Positions 6,997 to 16,450 of a stretch of 46,810 bases of DNA are shown piece after piece. The first letter of the stretch is position 1. Each line of letters starts with the position of its first letter. Below the pieces are notes generated by a model. It saw only the letters and a program-made list of their open reading frames with translations, ran no database searches and was not told the DNA's origin. Source of the stretch: Agromyces bracchium (GTDB taxonomy: Bacteria > Actinomycetota > Actinomycetes > Actinomycetales > Microbacteriaceae); NCBI RefSeq assembly GCF_009709675.1, contig NZ_WMLB01000044.1, forward strand, positions 1-46,810, given 5' to 3'. The translations under genes and the position numbers were made by a program.

Positions 6997-9002
6997 GGGC
7001 GGCCCTCCGGTGCGGTCAGGGTCAGCTTCACGGCACCCGCGATCGCGAGCTCGGCGCCGCACAACGGGATGTCGCCGCAGTCGCGGTCATGTCCGGGCTC
7101 CTCGCGGGTGAGACGGAGGTCGTCGACATGATCGACGGCGGCGAGCGCATCGAGCATCTGCAGGATCTCCGTGCGGCGCACCGTCCGCCCGAACACCCAG
7201 CCCCTCTCGGACGAGCCGCCGGTGACCGGATGCAGGAACCGGCGCAACGCGGTCGTGGCGGCGTCACGCACGGCCGCGGGGGCGAAGCCGCGGCGCGGCA
7301 CTATCGTCGCGGAGACGCCGATCGAGACGTAGTCGGGACCCGTGACGAAGAACCGGGTCCCCACGGTGCGGCCGGCGGCCAGCTGCGCGCGGATGCTCCG
7401 CAGTGCTCCGGCGGTGGGCTCGGGCCGCGACACCGGCAACCACGGCACGACGACCACGGTGACGCATCCGTCGGCGACGAGCCCGTGAAGCCTTGGATCG
7501 GTCTGCGGCAGAGCGCGAGCGCGAGCGAGCGCGACCCCCGGAGTGGCGAGCGCGATCCGCTCGAGATCGAGCGCGGTGACCGCTCGCTCCGGAACCGCGA
7601 GGCCCCGGACCTCGGCGAGCGGGAGATCGTCGAGGCTCGGGACCCCGTGCTCGCGCACCCGCTCGGCGAGTCGTTCGTGCACCCACATGGCGCGCTCGGC
7701 TCGCGCCGCGGTCTGGGCGAGATCCTCGGCGGGAGATCCCGGCCGCAGCCCTGCCAGCACGTCGAAGCCGGGCGCACCGGCCCCTCCCGCGGCGACAGCG
7801 ATCGGCGGTCGGACGAATCCCACCCCCGCAGATGTGGTCCACAAGCCCTCGACATGCACCTGCGACGCCGGCGGCACCACATCGCCCCAGCGGCCATCGC
7901 CGAAACGCAGCGTCAGGCCGTCCGGTTCGAGCACCGCCGCCATGTCCCGCGGGCCGGCCAGGGCGAGGTCGGAGACGACGCGCACCTCGCGAACGGCCCC
8001 CTGGTCGACGAGCCACACCGTGGGTGCCTGGTCGCACCAGGCGTGGGGAAGCTTTATCCGCTCCCCGGGAACGCCCGCGGCCGGGGCGACGGAGGCGCCC
8101 CCGTAGCGACGCGCGGCGATCGCCTCACCCGCGTCGAGGTGGATGCCGCCGAGGCGCGGCGGCGCGTCGTGTCGACCCGAGGCGATCCGGCAGCGCACCC
8201 AGATCAGCGAGCGGCCCGCGAAGACCCCCGCCGCCTGGTCGCCCAGCGTCTGCACCCCGACGGCGGGCAGGAGGATCCGGACGCGGCCGCTCCTCGTCAG
8301 CGACGCCGTCGCGTCCTCGGCCGGCAGCAGGATCCACTGCGCACCGTCCCACACCTCCCAGACGGCCGTGACGGAATGGTGCGCACCGGAACCGTCCACC
8401 TCGGTGCGGTCGGTCGTGTCCGCCTGCACGAGCCACAGATCGAGCGGCCCGGACTGCAAGGGGGCCGACGGTTCGATCCCGAGGACGAAAGCGTCCCCGG
8501 TGGTCGGGTCGTCGCCGAATGCAGCGACCGCTCGCTGCGCCGCCCACTCCCTGGTGAGGTCCGCGCACGCCGAGCGGTAGTCGTCGTCGGCGGCGTCCGC
8601 CGAGGCCCGCGCGACGACGACGATCGCGGCGCCGGTCACGGCGACGTCCTCCACGAGCGTCAAGGGCACGGGATCTCCGTCGCGGTGGGCGTCCGCCGAT
8701 TCTCCCGCCGGCACGACCGTGCCCGGGGGCGCGCTCACCCGCACGAGGCACCGGGATGCGCGTGCCGGCGCGGGAGCGAAGCCCGCGAGCTCGAGCAGGA
8801 GCCGGCGCTCCCGGGCCGCCACCGCGCTGGAGCGGTAGCTGTCGGTCTCGACGAGCCACGCCACCAGCTCCAGCAGGGCGATCCCCGGATCGCTCGTGTT
8901 CTGGTCCGTCCACTCCGGAGCGACCAGTGGCAGCTGCGCGCGGCCTTCGCGGACGAGGTCGTCCCATCGCAGCGTGTCGGTGACGGGCGGGAACAGGGGC
9001 AT
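6993..9002 (-). CDS. Baseplate assembly protein J-like, second copy (669 aa)
   Basis: The ATG at 9002 shares its A with the previous stop (TGATG) behind GGAGGTGTGTG. The N-terminus is characteristic of the putative baseplate assembly family (TIGR02243 type): DLVREGRAQLPLVAPEWTDQ, NTSDPGIALLELVAWLVE, with YRSSAVAARERR. The C-terminal part has the gpJ-like end ATTALRRFLHPVTGGSSERG followed by EILQMLDALAAVDHVDDLRL. In eCIS and T4-like systems these proteins form the wedge ring around the spike hub; eCIS loci commonly carry two (Afp11- and Afp12-like). This copy pairs with the 1386-aa copy immediately upstream. Confidence 0.88.
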   Translation of the reverse strand: MPLFPPVTDTLRWDDLVREGRAQLPLVAPEWTDQNTSDPGIALLELVAWLVETDSYRSSAVAARERRLLLELAGFAPAPARASRCLVRVSAPPGTVVPAGESADAHRDGDPVPLTLVEDVAVTGAAIVVVARASADAADDDYRSACADLTREWAAQRAVAAFGDDPTTGDAFVLGIEPSAPLQSGPLDLWLVQADTTDRTEVDGSGAHHSVTAVWEVWDGAQWILLPAEDATASLTRSGRVRILLPAVGVQTLGDQAAGVFAGRSLIWVRCRIASGRHDAPPRLGGIHLDAGEAIAARRYGGASVAPAAGVPGERIKLPHAWCDQAPTVWLVDQGAVREVRVVSDLALAGPRDMAAVLEPDGLTLRFGDGRWGDVVPPASQVHVEGLWTTSAGVGFVRPPIAVAAGGAGAPGFDVLAGLRPGSPAEDLAQTAARAERAMWVHERLAERVREHGVPSLDDLPLAEVRGLAVPERAVTALDLERIALATPGVALARARALPQTDPRLHGLVADGCVTVVVVPWLPVSRPEPTAGALRSIRAQLAAGRTVGTRFFVTGPDYVSIGVSATIVPRRGFAPAAVRDAATTALRRFLHPVTGGSSERGWVFGRTVRRTEILQMLDALAAVDHVDDLRLTREEPGHDRDCGDIPLCGAELAIAGAVKLTLTAPEGRP

Positions 9003-12000
9003 CACACACCTCCGCTCAGGCGCACGGCGAGCTGGCCGGCGCAGACGATCTCGTCGGTCGCGAGCGCGACCGTGTCGCCCATCGGCGAATCGTCCACCGT
9101 GAGGACGAGGCCCGTCGCGGCATCCACTCCGTCGATCGCTTCGAGGACGCGCGCCACATCGCTCACGTGGACTCCGACGCCGAACTCCCATCCCGTGCCC
9201 TCGGGACCGCCGTCGAGCGGGTGGAGGAAAGTGGCGAGGCGCGCGAGCGCACGTTCCCGCACGACTCCCGGACTCGCGGAGGCGAGGGGGATCACGCTGA
9301 CCGAGACGCCAACGGGGCGGTACGCGGGGCCGTCGACGGTGACCGTCGATCCCACCGCCGCCGGCGAGGCCGCGACCACGGCGTCGTGCACGACCGTGCG
9401 CAGAGCCGCACCCGGTGCGGGGCGTGCGCTGCCGTCGCGCGGCACGATGACCACCCGGACAGCACCGGGCCGCGCCCTCCCCCACCGATCCCTCGCACCC
9501 ACGGCGCGGGCGCGCACCACGGCGGGTGAGGCCTCGCAGGCGATCGCCTCCACATCCGACTCGGTCAACGCCAGACGGCGATGGCGGAGGAGCGCCGGGG
9601 CCCTGCGCAGTGCCGCATCGAGTCCCTCCGCCTCGGCACCGCCCGTCGCCGGCAGCGGATTCACGATCTCGCTGATCGGGACGGCATTGAGGAGCTGCGA
9701 GATGGCTCCCGTGGGGACGTTGCCGCTGCGGCCATCCGTCGTGCTGTAGCGGCGCAGGCGCACGTTGTCGATTCCGGAGGGCAGCGGCCGGCCGTGGACG
9801 GCATCGCCGAACAGGAACCGCCCCTGGGCGCTGTCGACGACGAAGACACGGTCGGAGCCTGCTGCGCCCCCGAGGGCGTCGACCCGTCTCCACGGCACCC
9901 ACACCTCGGTCACTCGGCGTGTCCGGGAGTCGATGACCGGCCGCACGGTCGCCGGGTCGATCCCCTCGCGCCGAAGGGTGCGATCGAGGACCTCCCGGTC
10001 GAGATCGGCCCGGTCGCCGTCCAGCTCACGGACCTCCAGCAGCACGTCCTCGGCGATGGGGAACCGCTGGGCGATCATCACCTGGCCGGCGGTCCCGTCA
10101 CCCGAGCCCAGCACCTCGCCCTCTATCGATTCGCTCTGCACCACCTCGACCGCGTGCGGCGCGAGGGAGGCGAGCGTCAGCGACGGCGGCGGCCGATGCG
10201 CATCGAAGGACGCTCGCACCCACGTCCGCGGTTCGCCGAAACGCGACGGCGGCGCGGGGACCAGCCGTGCGCCGCCGAACGCCCGGGGCACCGGGGTGCG
10301 CGCGACGACGAGCTCGCCGGATGCCTCCGCGACGATGACGGATGCCTGACCCTGCGCATCCGTGAGCAGGAGCCGGTCGCCCGGCGCGAACCGCAGGCCG
10401 GCGCCGCGTCCGGCGAGGGTGATCCGCGTGCCGAGGGCGCCGACGACGGTCACTCCTGCCGCGGCATCCGTCCCCGGCCACAGAAGGCGCACGACACCCG
10501 GTCGCCGGAATCCGTCTGTGCCGTCCTCGACGGGCAGACGCACCCATCCCCGGCCGTCCCATCCCTCCCAGACGGGACGATGCGGGCTCGCCCAGGGCGA
10601 CGGCGTCGCGGGCTGCATCCACAGTCCGATCCAGCCCGCGGGCAGCTCCGCGTCGAATCCGACGTAGAGGCAGGGCGCCGACTCGCCCATCGGAACGAAC
10701 GGGGTGCTTCCCGTGGACGGCCACGCGACCGCGCCGGTCAGGTCGTCCCAGCGATGCACGTCGTGCACCCGGACCGCGGCCGCGTTCGACGACTCGGAAC
10801 GGTGCGTGTAGAACACCTCGATCCGGTCGATGACGGGCGGTCGCGGTTCGACCACTGAGAGGAAGTTCGTCGTGTTCTTCGGGTCGACCCAGCTGACCAG
10901 CGTCATCCGCGCGAACGTGCCCCCGGCGAGCCGGGCGCGCAGCCAGCGACGGACGTCGCCGTCGAGGTCGACGTCGCTGATGTCGTCGGGCACAGTGAAG
11001 TGCAGGGCGCCGGAGTCCATCAACGACACGACGCGCTCGTCGCCGGACACCCCGAGGGCCCGCCAGGTGGTTCCGTCGTAGTACTCCCAGTCGACCCTGG
11101 GGGGCGTGAGCTTCGTCGTCTCCGGGCGGGCGAGCTCCACCGCGAGCGCCGTCGGGCTGAGCCGCGACAGCCGATCGATGGCGGTGGCGAGCTTGGCCTT
11201 CGCCCGGTCGATGTCGGCGCGGACCACGTCGAGGCGGGCGCGGGTCTGGTCGAGGAATACTCGCGGCTCCTGGGCGAGGAGGTCGTTCGGCACGGCGAAC
11301 GGAGGAAGCAGCGGGGTCAGCGCATTGAGCGCCGTGTACGCCGAGTCGATGTCGAACCCCTGCGACACCAGCGCCCCCGCCGCCACCGGGACGTTCGCGG
11401 TGGCGAGCGCGCCGCCGGCGACGGCGGCCGCATCGCGGATGTCGTCGACCTCGTCGCGGACCGCCTGGATGCCGACGATGAGGTCCACCCGCAGTTTCGC
11501 GAACCACGCCGTCGCCGTCTCCCCGACCGCGTCGATGGCCGGTCCGAGCAGATCGGGGAGGTGGGCCTTCGCGTCATCGAGATGCACGATGGCCAGCTCC
11601 AGGTCGGCGACGACCCCGGTGGAGAGCAGCGTCACGATCTCGTCGCGCTCCTTGATCGTCGTCGCCGCGGCATCCCGTTGCAGGTCGGCGTTCGCATCCG
11701 CCTGTTCGGACGCGGTGCTCGGGCGCTCGATCACGAGCGTGACGCGGCTGCCCGGCCGGGCCGTCGCCGTCGCGCAGGCGAAGTGGAAGGCCGTCCCCCG
11801 CTCCGGGGAGGGTCCGAGGGGCGCGAACGTCTTCGTCAGGTCGACGGCCCGTCGGTCCGCGACGCCCTTGTCGAGTTCCAGCCCTCGTTTCACCACGAGC
11901 GTCAGCTGCGTCCCCTCATCGATCCGCTGCGGCGCAGTGAGATCGTCCAGGGCGTTGAGGACGACGCGCCGAGGGGTCGTCTTGTCGCGCGGATCACTGG

Positions 12001-13162
12001 CGCGCCGAGCCGCCGAGACGTCCACACCGAATCGCACGTCGCGGAGCTGCGCGAGGCCCACCGCGAGCCCCTCCCGGTGGGTGGGACCGAGGGAGGACGG
12101 GACGGGATCCGCGGCCAAGGGGTCGCCGGGGACGAGCTGGAGGTCGTCAGTCCCGGTGCTCTCGTCGCGCTGAACGAGCACGAGCCCCGGATCGTCTTTG
12201 CGATCGGCCCACGCGATCGTCGCCGTCGCGGGCGCGCCCGGGCTTGTGCGACGGAACACGCGCAGCCGCCGATGCTCGTTGAGCACGGCGAGCCGCAATC
12301 GGGAGACGGTCGGCAGCGGTGCGCCGTCTGGCAGGTCAAAGGGGGCGGTGAGCCTGCCGCGGATCCAGTAGGTGCGGTGCCCGTCGACCTCGAGAGGCAC
12401 CGCGGTGGCCACGGGAGCGACGAGACGGACCGTGCCCGAGCGGGTGAGCCCGGCGGTGCCGTCGACCGAGTCGTCGTCGCCGGCGGCGTCGGCCGACGCC
12501 ACGCTGCGTGCGAACGGGCGCCAGGTCGTGCCGTCCCACCACTCCCATTCGATCGGAAGGGGATGCGGCGGCGGCACCGAGATCCCGAACTCGAGCTCGA
12601 CGACCGACCGGCCGTCGAAGGCCAGCAGCTCGTCGTGGCCGACGTACAGTTCCCGATCGACGGCGCGCGGGTCGCCGAAGATCGCAAAGGCGCGATGCCC
12701 GAGGACGTCTGCGGAGTGATCCTGCTCCGCATCCGATCCCGGGAGGACGCTGTGCACCTCGGCGATGGCCGCCGACGAGATCGCGACATCGTCCTGCGTC
12801 TCGAACACGACGGGAGCGTCGCGCCCCGGCACCGCCGCCCCGATCCGTGCGCCACGCGGCACCAGGCTGGAGCGGGTGCCGGGCGGCGCGATCATGACCA
12901 CGTGCGTGCGGGCGCCCTGCGCGGGCAGGCGGGATCCGCCCAGCATGTCCAGGAGCACGGCGAGGCGGTGATCGGGCACCTGGGCGAGGCGGCGCTGGAG
13001 CAGTTCGAACTGCCCCGCCGCGATCTCGGCGAGGCCGCGCCCCGGTCCGCCCTCCTCGGGGAGCCACTCCGGCACGAATGACGTGCGCGCGTCGAGCAGT
13101 TCGGCGAGGATCTCATCGCGGTTCCGGGACAGGAGCCGGTCGGATGCCGGGGGCAGCCTCAT
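9002..13162 (-). CDS. Baseplate assembly protein J-like, giant copy with helical insert (1386 aa)
   Basis: ATG at 13162 overlaps the gp25 stop (ATGA) and reads MRLPPASDRLLSRNRDEILA. The N-terminal block (LLDARTSFVPEWLPEEGG ... AAGQFELLQRRLAQVPDHRL) and the C-terminal block (RALARLATFLHPLDGGPEG, then DVARVLEAIDGVDAATGLVL) are baseplate-J-like. Between them lies a long helical stretch, roughly residues 480-700, rich in Ala, Asp, Leu and Arg (for example ADIDRAKAKLATAIDRLSRL), followed by repeated beta modules with motifs such as VDWEYYDGTTWRALG and VWEGWDGRGWVRL. The related blocks EWEWWDGTTWRPFA and VWEVWDGAQWILL occur here and in the second copy, so the repeats probably arose by duplication. 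It is expected to form the main baseplate wedge ring. Confidence 0.88.
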   Translation of the reverse strand: MRLPPASDRLLSRNRDEILAELLDARTSFVPEWLPEEGGPGRGLAEIAAGQFELLQRRLAQVPDHRLAVLLDMLGGSRLPAQGARTHVVMIAPPGTRSSLVPRGARIGAAVPGRDAPVVFETQDDVAISSAAIAEVHSVLPGSDAEQDHSADVLGHRAFAIFGDPRAVDRELYVGHDELLAFDGRSVVELEFGISVPPPHPLPIEWEWWDGTTWRPFARSVASADAAGDDDSVDGTAGLTRSGTVRLVAPVATAVPLEVDGHRTYWIRGRLTAPFDLPDGAPLPTVSRLRLAVLNEHRRLRVFRRTSPGAPATATIAWADRKDDPGLVLVQRDESTGTDDLQLVPGDPLAADPVPSSLGPTHREGLAVGLAQLRDVRFGVDVSAARRASDPRDKTTPRRVVLNALDDLTAPQRIDEGTQLTLVVKRGLELDKGVADRRAVDLTKTFAPLGPSPERGTAFHFACATATARPGSRVTLVIERPSTASEQADANADLQRDAAATTIKERDEIVTLLSTGVVADLELAIVHLDDAKAHLPDLLGPAIDAVGETATAWFAKLRVDLIVGIQAVRDEVDDIRDAAAVAGGALATANVPVAAGALVSQGFDIDSAYTALNALTPLLPPFAVPNDLLAQEPRVFLDQTRARLDVVRADIDRAKAKLATAIDRLSRLSPTALAVELARPETTKLTPPRVDWEYYDGTTWRALGVSGDERVVSLMDSGALHFTVPDDISDVDLDGDVRRWLRARLAGGTFARMTLVSWVDPKNTTNFLSVVEPRPPVIDRIEVFYTHRSESSNAAAVRVHDVHRWDDLTGAVAWPSTGSTPFVPMGESAPCLYVGFDAELPAGWIGLWMQPATPSPWASPHRPVWEGWDGRGWVRLPVEDGTDGFRRPGVVRLLWPGTDAAAGVTVVGALGTRITLAGRGAGLRFAPGDRLLLTDAQGQASVIVAEASGELVVARTPVPRAFGGARLVPAPPSRFGEPRTWVRASFDAHRPPPSLTLASLAPHAVEVVQSESIEGEVLGSGDGTAGQVMIAQRFPIAEDVLLEVRELDGDRADLDREVLDRTLRREGIDPATVRPVIDSRTRRVTEVWVPWRRVDALGGAAGSDRVFVVDSAQGRFLFGDAVHGRPLPSGIDNVRLRRYSTTDGRSGNVPTGAISQLLNAVPISEIVNPLPATGGAEAEGLDAALRRAPALLRHRRLALTESDVEAIACEASPAVVRARAVGARDRWGRARPGAVRVVIVPRDGSARPAPGAALRTVVHDAVVAASPAAVGSTVTVDGPAYRPVGVSVSVIPLASASPGVVRERALARLATFLHPLDGGPEGTGWEFGVGVHVSDVARVLEAIDGVDAATGLVLTVDDSPMGDTVALATDEIVCAGQLAVRLSGGV

Positions 13163-13587
13163 GTCGCACCTGCCTCGTGGAGGAAGAACGGATAGACGAG
13201 GTTGTAGAAGGTGTTCGCCGAGCGCAGCCGGTAGGCGATGCGCACATCGAGCCGGCCCCGCGCGCGATCGGCGACCTCGACGCGCACCTCCTGGACGTCG
13301 ATGCGCGGCTCCCACAGGACGAGCGACGTCTCCACGCGATGCCGGATGAGCGCCGCCGTGGTGCTCGAGATGGGCTCGAAGAGGAAGTCCTCCAGTCCGG
13401 CGCCGAAGTCCGGTCTGAGAACCCGCTCGTTCCTGCGGCATCCGAGAATCAGCCGGATGGACTGCGCCACCTTGTCGGGGCCCGCCGACAGTGCCGCCTC
13501 CCCGGCGGTCTCGACGGCGGCGGGCGACGCCCAGCCTCGCCCGAGGATGCGTGCGTCGTGGGGCGTGCCCAGTGCGCCGTTGCTCAT
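13159..13587 (-). CDS. gp25-like baseplate wedge protein (142 aa)
   Basis: ATG at 13587 (MSNGALGTPHDARILG) follows GGGAGGCTGAG. The family signature is clear: KVAQSIRLILGCRRNERVLR, PDFGAGLEDFLFEP, then ETSLVLWEPRIDVQEVRVEV. This is the GPW/gp25 fold with the conserved G(x)R and PxFG(x)G(L) blocks. In T4 and in eCIS (Afp9-like) gp25 sits at the sheath-baseplate junction and nucleates sheath polymerisation. Length is normal. It lies between the PAAR gene and the giant baseplate-J gene, the usual eCIS order. Confidence 0.93.
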   Translation of the reverse strand: MSNGALGTPHDARILGRGWASPAAVETAGEAALSAGPDKVAQSIRLILGCRRNERVLRPDFGAGLEDFLFEPISSTTAALIRHRVETSLVLWEPRIDVQEVRVEVADRARGRLDVRIAYRLRSANTFYNLVYPFFLHEAGAT

Positions 13588-13588
13588 C

Positions 13589-13867
13589 TCAGCCTCCCAC
13601 CAGGACCGTGACGCAGCCCGAGACGATGGGGGCGCCGCACGCGGCGAGATCCCCCAGGCGCGCCGCAGGGCGTCCGCCAATCAGCACGGATCCGCTGCCC
13701 TTGGAGATCGGGCTGGGCGGATGCACCGTCGGCGGCGGGAACGCGCAGGTGTGCAGATCGCCGAGCACGGCCGCCGGCAGGCCGCCGATGAGGACGGTGG
13801 CGACGCCGGGGCCGGTGACGACGCCGGGGTGACCCGATTGGTCGGTCACGCGGGCTGCGGGTGGCAT
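13589..13867 (-). CDS. PAAR-domain spike tip protein (92 aa)
   Basis: The start MPPAARVTDQ at 13867 is preferred over the ATG at 13873 because AGGAGG then has about 7 bases of spacing rather than 1. The protein is a PAAR repeat: PAARVTDQSGHPG, TVLIGGLPAAVLGDLHTCAF, VLIGGRPAARLGD, CGAPIVSGCVTVLVGG. PAAR proteins form the sharp cone on the spike, stabilised by a metal ion bound by His/Cys; here the candidates are H and C in DLHTC and C in AACGAP. This corresponds to the Afp10 position. It ends one base before the gp25 start. Confidence 0.92.
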   Translation of the reverse strand: MPPAARVTDQSGHPGVVTGPGVATVLIGGLPAAVLGDLHTCAFPPPTVHPPSPISKGSGSVLIGGRPAARLGDLAACGAPIVSGCVTVLVGG

Positions 13868-13879
13868 CCTCATCCCTCC

Positions 13880-14530
13880 TCAGTTGATGGTCACGAGCGA
13901 TCCGCTGATTCGGAGGGTCGAATCGGCTTTGACGGTGGTAGTCGCGGCGGACACGTCGGCGGTCACATCGCCGGAGAGCTTCGCCTGCGGTGCGCTCACC
14001 TCGACGGACTTCGCCCCCTCCAGCGAGACGTCGCCGTCGATCGTGAGCGTGAGCGAGCCCATGCCGTTGGCGAAGGAGATGTGCACCTTCGTGGCGCCGA
14101 GCTCGAGGGTGTGTCCCCGCGCGTGCGTGAGCGAGATCTTCTGCTCCAGATCGTCGAAGACGAGCGCATGACCGCCGGGGGTCTTCAGCACGCGCTTGTA
14201 CTCGGCGTCGAGCGGCTGGTCGATAGGCGGATCGCCCGCGGCCTTCCAGACGCTGCCGACGACGACCGGCCAGTCGGGATGCCCGTGCTCGAATGCGACG
14301 ACGACCGCATCCCCGACCTGCGGCATGCACCACAGCCCGTAGCCCTCGCCAGCGAACGGCGCGCACACCGGCGCCCAGGCCTCGACGTCGGGGTTCCACG
14401 GAAGGCGGACCTTGACGCGCCCCAGCATGAGGGAATCGAGGATCTCGACCACCTCGGCGATCACGACGCCCTCGACGCGGGTCTCCCGCGTCGACGCATC
14501 ATCCTCGAGGAACTGATCCGTCCACTGCAT
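13880..14530 (-). CDS. gpV/gp5-like central spike protein (216 aa)
   Basis: ATG at 14530 (MQWTDQFLED) follows GGGGAGGTGACGGC; the upstream stop lies in the same motif. Residues about 20-95 form the gp5 OB-fold: VVIAEVVEILDSLMLGRVKV, APFAGEGYGLWCMPQVGDAV and EHGHPDWPVVVGSVW. The rest alternates beta strands typical of a trimeric beta-helix needle (ISLTHARGHTLELGATKVHI, SLTLTIDGDVSLEGAK). It corresponds to the C-terminal half of a VgrG or to part of Afp8; here hub and spike are separate genes, the hub being the next upstream gene. The PAAR tip is encoded 12 bases downstream. Confidence 0.88.
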   Translation of the reverse strand: MQWTDQFLEDDASTRETRVEGVVIAEVVEILDSLMLGRVKVRLPWNPDVEAWAPVCAPFAGEGYGLWCMPQVGDAVVVAFEHGHPDWPVVVGSVWKAAGDPPIDQPLDAEYKRVLKTPGGHALVFDDLEQKISLTHARGHTLELGATKVHISFANGMGSLTLTIDGDVSLEGAKSVEVSAPQAKLSGDVTADVSAATTTVKADSTLRISGSLVTIN

Positions 14531-14534
14531 GCCG

Positions 14535-15758
14535 TCACCTCCCCAGAGCCAGATCGAGCAGGCCGCCGCGCACCGGGACGGCGCCCTGGGCCGGTGCGGG
14601 GATCGCGCCGAACCAGATCTCCTTGCGCGCGGTGAAACCCGTGCGCCAGCCACCCCCGTCGAGGGTGTGCGTCACGGAGGTCAGACGCCACAGGCCGCCG
14701 TACGTCTCGCCCACGCCTTCGATCCGGACGACGTGACCGGCCTTGAGCGCCGCGTCGCCCGCACAGGTCCCTTTCGCCGTGAGCCGCTTGTTGAGGATGG
14801 GAAGGAGCTTGCCCAGCACGACCCGGGAAGCCGTCGCGGGCGAGACCGCCTCGTTCACGAGCGTCGATTCCGCCTTCTTGCCGGCCTTCTTCCCGAAACC
14901 GTGCGACACGTCGATGTCGAGAGCCTGCCGGTCCCAGTCGTAGCCGACGCTCACCGTCAGCTGCAGCTTGATCGACGGCACCCACACGCGGACCGTGACG
15001 TTCGCGACCTGCCCGACCTGGCTGAATCGCGGAGCGAAGTCGAGCAGCGAATGCCCGTAGCGCAGCGTCGTGTCCGCGCTGATGTGCGACGCGGGTGACA
15101 TCAGCCGCAGCTTCAGCCCCGCGGGTTCGCCTTCGTGGTCGATGGCCAGCTCCCACGCGTTCTCCGCGGCGACCTGCTTGAGGAACTCCAGCGAGGTCTG
15201 CCCCGCCTGGTGGCGCACGAGGCTCTGGGCGATCTTCGGATCGCTCAGAGACGCCGCCGCGCCCACCCCGCCCACCGCGGCCGAGATCGCTGCACCGACG
15301 GGGTCGATCATCGGCAGCATCCCGTGCTCGAGCGTCACGATCGGAGCGACCGCGAGATCCGGCATCGGCATCACACCGACCGTCGGGATGGGGATGCCGA
15401 ACCACCGCGAGGGGGACGACTCCGCGAGACGGGTGCGGCGGTCCTGCGCGACGACGGTCATCGTCGGCATCCCGCCGCTCGGGAACATCGCGTCGCTGCC
15501 GACGATCTGTCCGGCGAAGACGCGTCGGGGCTGGTCGGGTGCGTATCCCAGCCACAGCTCGACGGGCGTGTCCAGCCGGAAGAGCGGATCGTCGAGCCAG
15601 CGCAGCGCCTCGTTCGCGACCGAGATCTCGAGCCGGTCGGCATCGCCCAGCCCCCCCGTCGCGCTCACGCCCGTCACCGATGCCCGCAGTGTCGCAGGCG
15701 ATGGCCGGCCGTCGAAAACGAGGCGGAGGTCGGGGGCGTACCCGGGTGCCAGGCTCAT
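14535..15758 (-). CDS. gpD/gp27-like spike hub protein (407 aa)
   Basis: ATG at 15758 overlaps the LysM gene stop (ATGA) and follows GGGAGGCGTC. It begins MSLAPGYAPDLRLVFDGRPS. Blocks typical of late-control gpD proteins follow: DRLEISVANEALRWLDDPLF, ELWLGYAPDQPRRVFAGQIV, TSLEFLKQVAAENAWEL and, near the end, VRIEGVGETYGGLWRLTSVT with HTLDGGGWRTGFTARKE. gpD-like proteins form the trimeric hub joining tube to spike. A Gly/Ala-rich segment near residues 175-190 (AAISAAVGGVGAAASLSD) could be a flexible loop. The gene ends four bases before the spike start, supporting a split VgrG arrangement. Confidence 0.85.
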   Translation of the reverse strand: MSLAPGYAPDLRLVFDGRPSPATLRASVTGVSATGGLGDADRLEISVANEALRWLDDPLFRLDTPVELWLGYAPDQPRRVFAGQIVGSDAMFPSGGMPTMTVVAQDRRTRLAESSPSRWFGIPIPTVGVMPMPDLAVAPIVTLEHGMLPMIDPVGAAISAAVGGVGAAASLSDPKIAQSLVRHQAGQTSLEFLKQVAAENAWELAIDHEGEPAGLKLRLMSPASHISADTTLRYGHSLLDFAPRFSQVGQVANVTVRVWVPSIKLQLTVSVGYDWDRQALDIDVSHGFGKKAGKKAESTLVNEAVSPATASRVVLGKLLPILNKRLTAKGTCAGDAALKAGHVVRIEGVGETYGGLWRLTSVTHTLDGGGWRTGFTARKEIWFGAIPAPAQGAVPVRGGLLDLALGR

Positions 15759-16450
15759 GACGCCTCCCGGGCGGGGCGTGCGACGTGGACGACGCCCTGC
15801 GGATCGGTGTACGGAAGCCGTGGGATCGTCAAGACCGCGCCGACCGTCAGCGAACGCGGATCCGTGATGCCGTTGCGGATCGCGATGGGGCGCCAGGATG
15901 TCGCATCCCCATACTCGCAGTAGGCCAGGACGGCGAGGGTGTCCCCCTCGGACACGACGTGGGTCTTGGTGTAGTCGACCGTCTGCCGCTTGATCTCCTT
16001 CGCCTCGAGCTCGACGTTGCGGTACTCGCTCAGGGTCACCTTGAGACGCGCCCGCAGCGGAGTCCCGTCCGCGCGGAACAGCACGAAGCTCTGCGAGGCC
16101 TTCTGCACGATGCAGGTGAAGGTGAACTCGCCCCATGCGAACACGACGGGTGGCGGCGCGTGCAGATCCGGATCGATGTCCATGAGCGAGGTCACGTCGC
16201 GCACCAGGACGCGGACGTCGGTTCCGGCCGGGCCGGCCGGGTTCTCCTCGGTCGTGTCCACGAGGAGATCGAGCTGTATCGTCTGCGCGTTGCCGTTGAC
16301 GAATTGCACGAGCGGTGCGGACAGCCCCGGAACGGCGAGCTGGGCGAAGGTCGACTCGCGGTCGACCGTGTACTCCTCCGGGTTGAACTGCACCGACACG
16401 CGGCGGCCCGTGACGAGATTCGTCAGGGTGGCCTTCTCGAGTGAGCTCAT
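15755..16450 (-). CDS. CIS tube/LysM adaptor protein, Afp7-like (231 aa)
   Basis: ATG at 16450 (MSSLEKATLTNLVTGRRV) overlaps the previous stop. The N-terminal part matches the contractile-injection-system tube/adaptor family: VSVQFNPEEYTVDRESTFAQ, LVDTTEENPAGPAGTDVR, FAWGEFTFTCIVQKASQSF, LRARLKVTLSEYRNVELEAK. Residues about 165-215 form a LysM-like domain: HVVSEGDTLAVLAYCEYGDA, WRPIAIRNGITDPRSLTVG. In phage and eCIS baseplates the gp53/LysM-type protein links tube hub and wedges. Length and location are standard for the family. Confidence 0.88.
   Translation of the reverse strand: MSSLEKATLTNLVTGRRVSVQFNPEEYTVDRESTFAQLAVPGLSAPLVQFVNGNAQTIQLDLLVDTTEENPAGPAGTDVRVLVRDVTSLMDIDPDLHAPPPVVFAWGEFTFTCIVQKASQSFVLFRADGTPLRARLKVTLSEYRNVELEAKEIKRQTVDYTKTHVVSEGDTLAVLAYCEYGDATSWRPIAIRNGITDPRSLTVGAVLTIPRLPYTDPQGVVHVARPAREAS

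Noticed and set aside
6399..9749. 1116-codon plus-strand open frame
   Set aside because: Antisense to three well-supported eCIS genes; typical GC-driven stop-free frame.
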